57,158 nt of DNA from Paenibacillus allorhizosphaerae. Lineage in GTDB: Bacteria; Bacillota; Bacilli; Paenibacillales; NBRC-103111. Under the pieces are notes generated by a model. It had not been told where the DNA came from and did no database searches. It was given only the letters and a program-made list of their open reading frames with translations. Position 1 is the stretch's first letter. The number at the start of each line of letters is the position of its first letter. The DNA is taken from the NCBI RefSeq assembly GCF_910594985.1, contig NZ_CAJVCE010000033.1, forward strand, positions 1-57,158. The letters are read 5' to 3'. A program made the position numbers and the translations under genes. Below are positions 55,488-57,158 of this stretch, piece by piece.

Positions 55488-55564
55488 TGGTCGGGACGAC
55501 ACGATTTGAACATGCGACCCCCTGGTCCCAAACCAGGTGCTCTACCAAGCTGAGCTACGTCCCG
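55488..55564 (-). tRNA. tRNA-Pro (anticodon TGG)
   Basis: Acceptor CGGGACG, anticodon stem CCTGG with loop TTTGGGA, T-loop GTTCAAATC; CCA encoded. Confidence 0.95.
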
Positions 55565-55602
55565 TTGCTACATTATGCATTTCCTAATCTAAGAAGAATA
55601 AA

Positions 55603-55679
55603 TGGCGTGCCCTGAGAGATTCGAACTCCCGACCTTTTGATTCGTAGTCAAACGCTCTATCCGGCTGAGCTAAGGGCAC
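55603..55679 (-). tRNA. tRNA-Arg (anticodon ACG)
   Basis: Acceptor GTGCCCT, loop CTACGAA, so ACG (A34 read as inosine after editing); CCA encoded. Confidence 0.95.
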
Positions 55680-55685
55680 ATATGG

Positions 55686-55760
55686 TGGAGCGGAAGACGG
55701 GATTCGAACCCGCGACCCTCGCCTTGGCAAGGCGATGCTCTACCCCTGAGCCACTTCCGC
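55686..55760 (-). tRNA. tRNA-Gly (anticodon GCC)
   Basis: Acceptor GCGGAAG, anticodon stem TCGCC with loop TTGCCAA; CCA encoded. Second glycine tRNA of the group. Confidence 0.95.
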
Positions 55761-56300
55761 GTAATCATCATTGCTTTAATAGCGACATTTGTTAATATAT
55801 CAGGTTTTGAGATGAAATGCAAATGTTTTTTATAGTTTTTCGTAATTATTTTTTCTACGCATTCTCCATCTGTAAGTTACTATACTTACTTTACTAATTC
55901 TCACCATTTTTCTCCCTATATACACCATACTATCCAGCTTAATTCTTGCTTATTTCGCGGTCGCGCTCTCTTTTTTGGAGTTGAATTCATAACTGCATAT
56001 CACTGCTTTTCTCCCAATAGAGTTGTAATGATGATTCCTACATTAAAATAAACTGGGTCATAGGTCTGGCGTTATTCCATTAGCCTCCATCCTCACTTAA
56101 GTATTAACAGCCTAACGCAACGCAGCACATCACCCGCTACTCATAACCCGCGCCAAAAATGCAATACTGCCCTATTCGACGCACTAAAAGGGGCTCATCG
56201 AGTACTCAAACATAGCCCAAGCTTCAAGGCTCATTCCAGCGCATACGAATGTCCTGCTATTCTATTCCTCACCCAGTAATTTGGATGTCAAAATAAAGGT
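55761..56300. other. 540-base AT-rich gap between the two tRNA groups
   Basis: No open frame, tRNA or recognisable RNA. It must hold the promoter of the Gly-Arg-Pro-Gly group if that group is not read through from the 5S side. Confidence 0.5.
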
Positions 56301-56345
56301 AAACAAAAAGGTCTAAAACAATTATTGTTTTAGACCTTTTTGTTT
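56301..56345 (-). terminator. Perfect 22-bp hairpin terminator after tRNA-Leu
   Basis: Arms 56301-56322 and 56324-56345 are perfectly complementary about a single T. They end with a run of T on either strand. It ends the 5S to tRNA-Leu transcript. Confidence 0.85.
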
Positions 56346-56354
56346 GAATTTGTA

Positions 56355-56434
56355 TGCGCGTAGAGGGACTTGAACCCCCACGGTCTCCCGCTAGATCCTA
56401 AGTCTAGTGCGTCTGCCAATTCCGCCATACGCGC
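56355..56434 (-). tRNA. tRNA-Leu (anticodon TAG)
   Basis: Long variable arm; anticodon stem CTAGA and loop CTTAGGA. Acceptor GCGCGTA pairs with TACGCGC. No CCA is encoded. Confidence 0.93.
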
Positions 56435-56440
56435 GCAACG

Positions 56441-56513
56441 TGAGCCATGTAGGACTCGAACCTACGACACCCTGATTAAAAGTCAGGTGCTCTACCAACT
56501 GAGCTAATGGCTC
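56441..56513 (-). tRNA. tRNA-Lys (anticodon TTT)
   Basis: Acceptor GAGCCAT, anticodon loop CTTTTAA. CCA not encoded. Confidence 0.95.
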
Positions 56514-56520
56514 AAGCAAA

Positions 56521-56595
56521 TGGCTGGGGATCTAGGATTCGAACCTAGGCATGACGGAGTCAAAGTCCGTTGCCTTACCGCTTGGCTAATCCCCA
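56521..56595 (-). tRNA. tRNA-Gln (anticodon TTG)
   Basis: Acceptor TGGGGAT, anticodon loop CTTTGAC, CCA encoded. Confidence 0.95.
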
Positions 56596-56609
56596 ATATG
56601 TAATTGTTC

Positions 56610-56685
<76 letters not shown>

Positions 56686-56686
56686 G

Positions 56687-56762
56687 TGGTGGAGGCTGAC
56701 GGGATCGAACCGCCGACCCTCTGCTTGTAAGGCAGATGCTCTCCCAGCTGAGCTAAGCCTCC
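56687..56762 (-). tRNA. tRNA-Val (anticodon TAC)
   Basis: Acceptor GGAGGCT, anticodon loop CTTACAA, CCA encoded. One base separates it from tRNA-Thr. Confidence 0.95.
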
Positions 56763-56772
56763 AGCTAGAGAA

Positions 56773-56844
56773 TGACCCGTAGGGGATTCGAACCCCTGTT
56801 ACCTCCGTGAAAGGGAGGTGTCTTAACCCCTTGACCAACGGGCC
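56773..56844 (-). tRNA. tRNA-Glu (anticodon TTC)
   Basis: Acceptor GGCCCGT pairs with ACGGGTC, anticodon loop CTTTCAC. CCA not encoded. Confidence 0.93.
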
Positions 56845-56851
56845 TTTTTGG

Positions 56852-56927
56852 TGGAGCTTCCAACCGGGATCGAACCGGTGACCTCATCCTTACCATGGAT
56901 GCACTCTACCTACTGAGCTATGGAAGC
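56852..56927 (-). tRNA. tRNA-Thr (anticodon GGT)
   Basis: Acceptor GCTTCCA, anticodon loop ATGGTAA. After the discriminator T the gene reads CCACCA, a doubled CCA. Confidence 0.93.
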
Positions 56928-56931
56928 ATAA

Positions 56932-57007
56932 TGGCTCCCCGAACAGGACTCGAACCTGTGACAACTCGATTAACAGTCGAGTGCTCTACCAACTGAGCTA
57001 TCAGGGA
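56932..57007 (-). tRNA. tRNA-Asn (anticodon GTT)
   Basis: Acceptor TCCCTGA, anticodon loop CTGTTAA, CCA encoded. First tRNA after the 5S gene. Confidence 0.95.
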
Positions 57008-57012
57008 ATAAT

Positions 57013-57129
57013 GCTTGGCGGCGTTCTACTCTCCCAAGACCCTGCGGTCCAAGTACCATCGACGCTGGAAGGCTTAACGTTCGTGTTCGGGATGGGTACG
57101 CGTGGTTCCCTTCCGCCATCATCACCAAA
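57013..57129 (-). rRNA. 5S ribosomal RNA
   Basis: 117 bases on the minus strand, from TTTGGTGATGATGGCGG to AGTAGAACGCCGCCAAGC, with CCCATCCCGAACACGAACG in the middle as in Bacillus-type 5S. The 23S and 16S genes should lie beyond the window edge. Confidence 0.95.
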
Positions 57130-57158
57130 CGGTTCGCTTTGCGTAAACAAAACGAAGT

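Overview
The window looks like a chromosomal segment of a Gram-positive spore-former of the Paenibacillus/Cohnella type (Paenibacillaceae). Ribosome-binding sites are strong (AGGAGG). Gene families are typical of Firmicutes: the sigW-rsiW-cdaA-cdaR-glmM-glmS order, OpuA/OpuC, GbsR, CsoR, a glmS ribozyme and a c-di-AMP riboswitch. The base composition is moderate in GC and many genes have long open shadow frames on the other strand.

Layout. 1-2.1 kb: the end of a probable insertion sequence, then a DesK/LiaS-type sensor kinase and a NarL-type response regulator broken by one in-frame TAG. 2.2-10.3 kb (minus): a sugar catabolic cluster made of an ArsR-type regulator with a long extra domain, an ABC sugar importer, a GH2 glycosidase and galactonate dehydratase (dgoD). 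10.5-15.9 kb (minus): a copper cluster (csoR-copZ, then copA, a half-sulfite-reductase-like protein, a His-rich lipoprotein and a VTT membrane protein) with two CsoR boxes. 16.2-18.9 kb (plus): an OmpR/EnvZ-type two-component system and a CopD-like membrane protein.

19.0-34.4 kb is an osmoadaptation region: OpuC operon, a lone tyrosine recombinase, a UPF0316 protein, OpuA operon with divergent gbsR, a YkvI-like transporter, a YetF-like protein, a CPA2 cation/proton antiporter and a BCCT osmolyte transporter. The BCCT gene lies behind two small unknown ORFs and a complete c-di-AMP riboswitch with promoter, aptamer, antiterminator and terminator. 34.5-43.9 kb is a patchwork of small accessory genes: a VOC protein with its TetR regulator, a methyltransferase, a HAD phosphatase, an MFS exporter, ArsR, XRE/MmyB, quinone oxidoreductase and MarR regulators or enzymes, a truncated GyrI-like fragment, and an actinobacterial-looking TIM-barrel protein.

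44.1-54.8 kb is core: glmS with its ribozyme, glmM, cdaR, cdaA (the c-di-AMP synthase), rsiW, sigW and ppc. 55.4-57.1 kb holds twelve tRNA genes and a 5S rRNA, all on the minus strand, the downstream end of an rRNA operon.

How it fits together: cdaA makes c-di-AMP, and the riboswitch at 34.2 kb should sense it and shut off osmolyte uptake. GbsR next to OpuA points to choline/betaine control of compatible-solute import. Glucosamine-6-phosphate feedback acts on glmS through the ribozyme. The most unusual items are the small ORFs under the c-di-AMP switch, the enlarged P1 loop of the glmS ribozyme, the Cys-deficient half-sulfite reductase in the copper operon, a family of dispersed 63-64 bp palindromes in intergenic DNA, and a repeat array in front of the lone recombinase.
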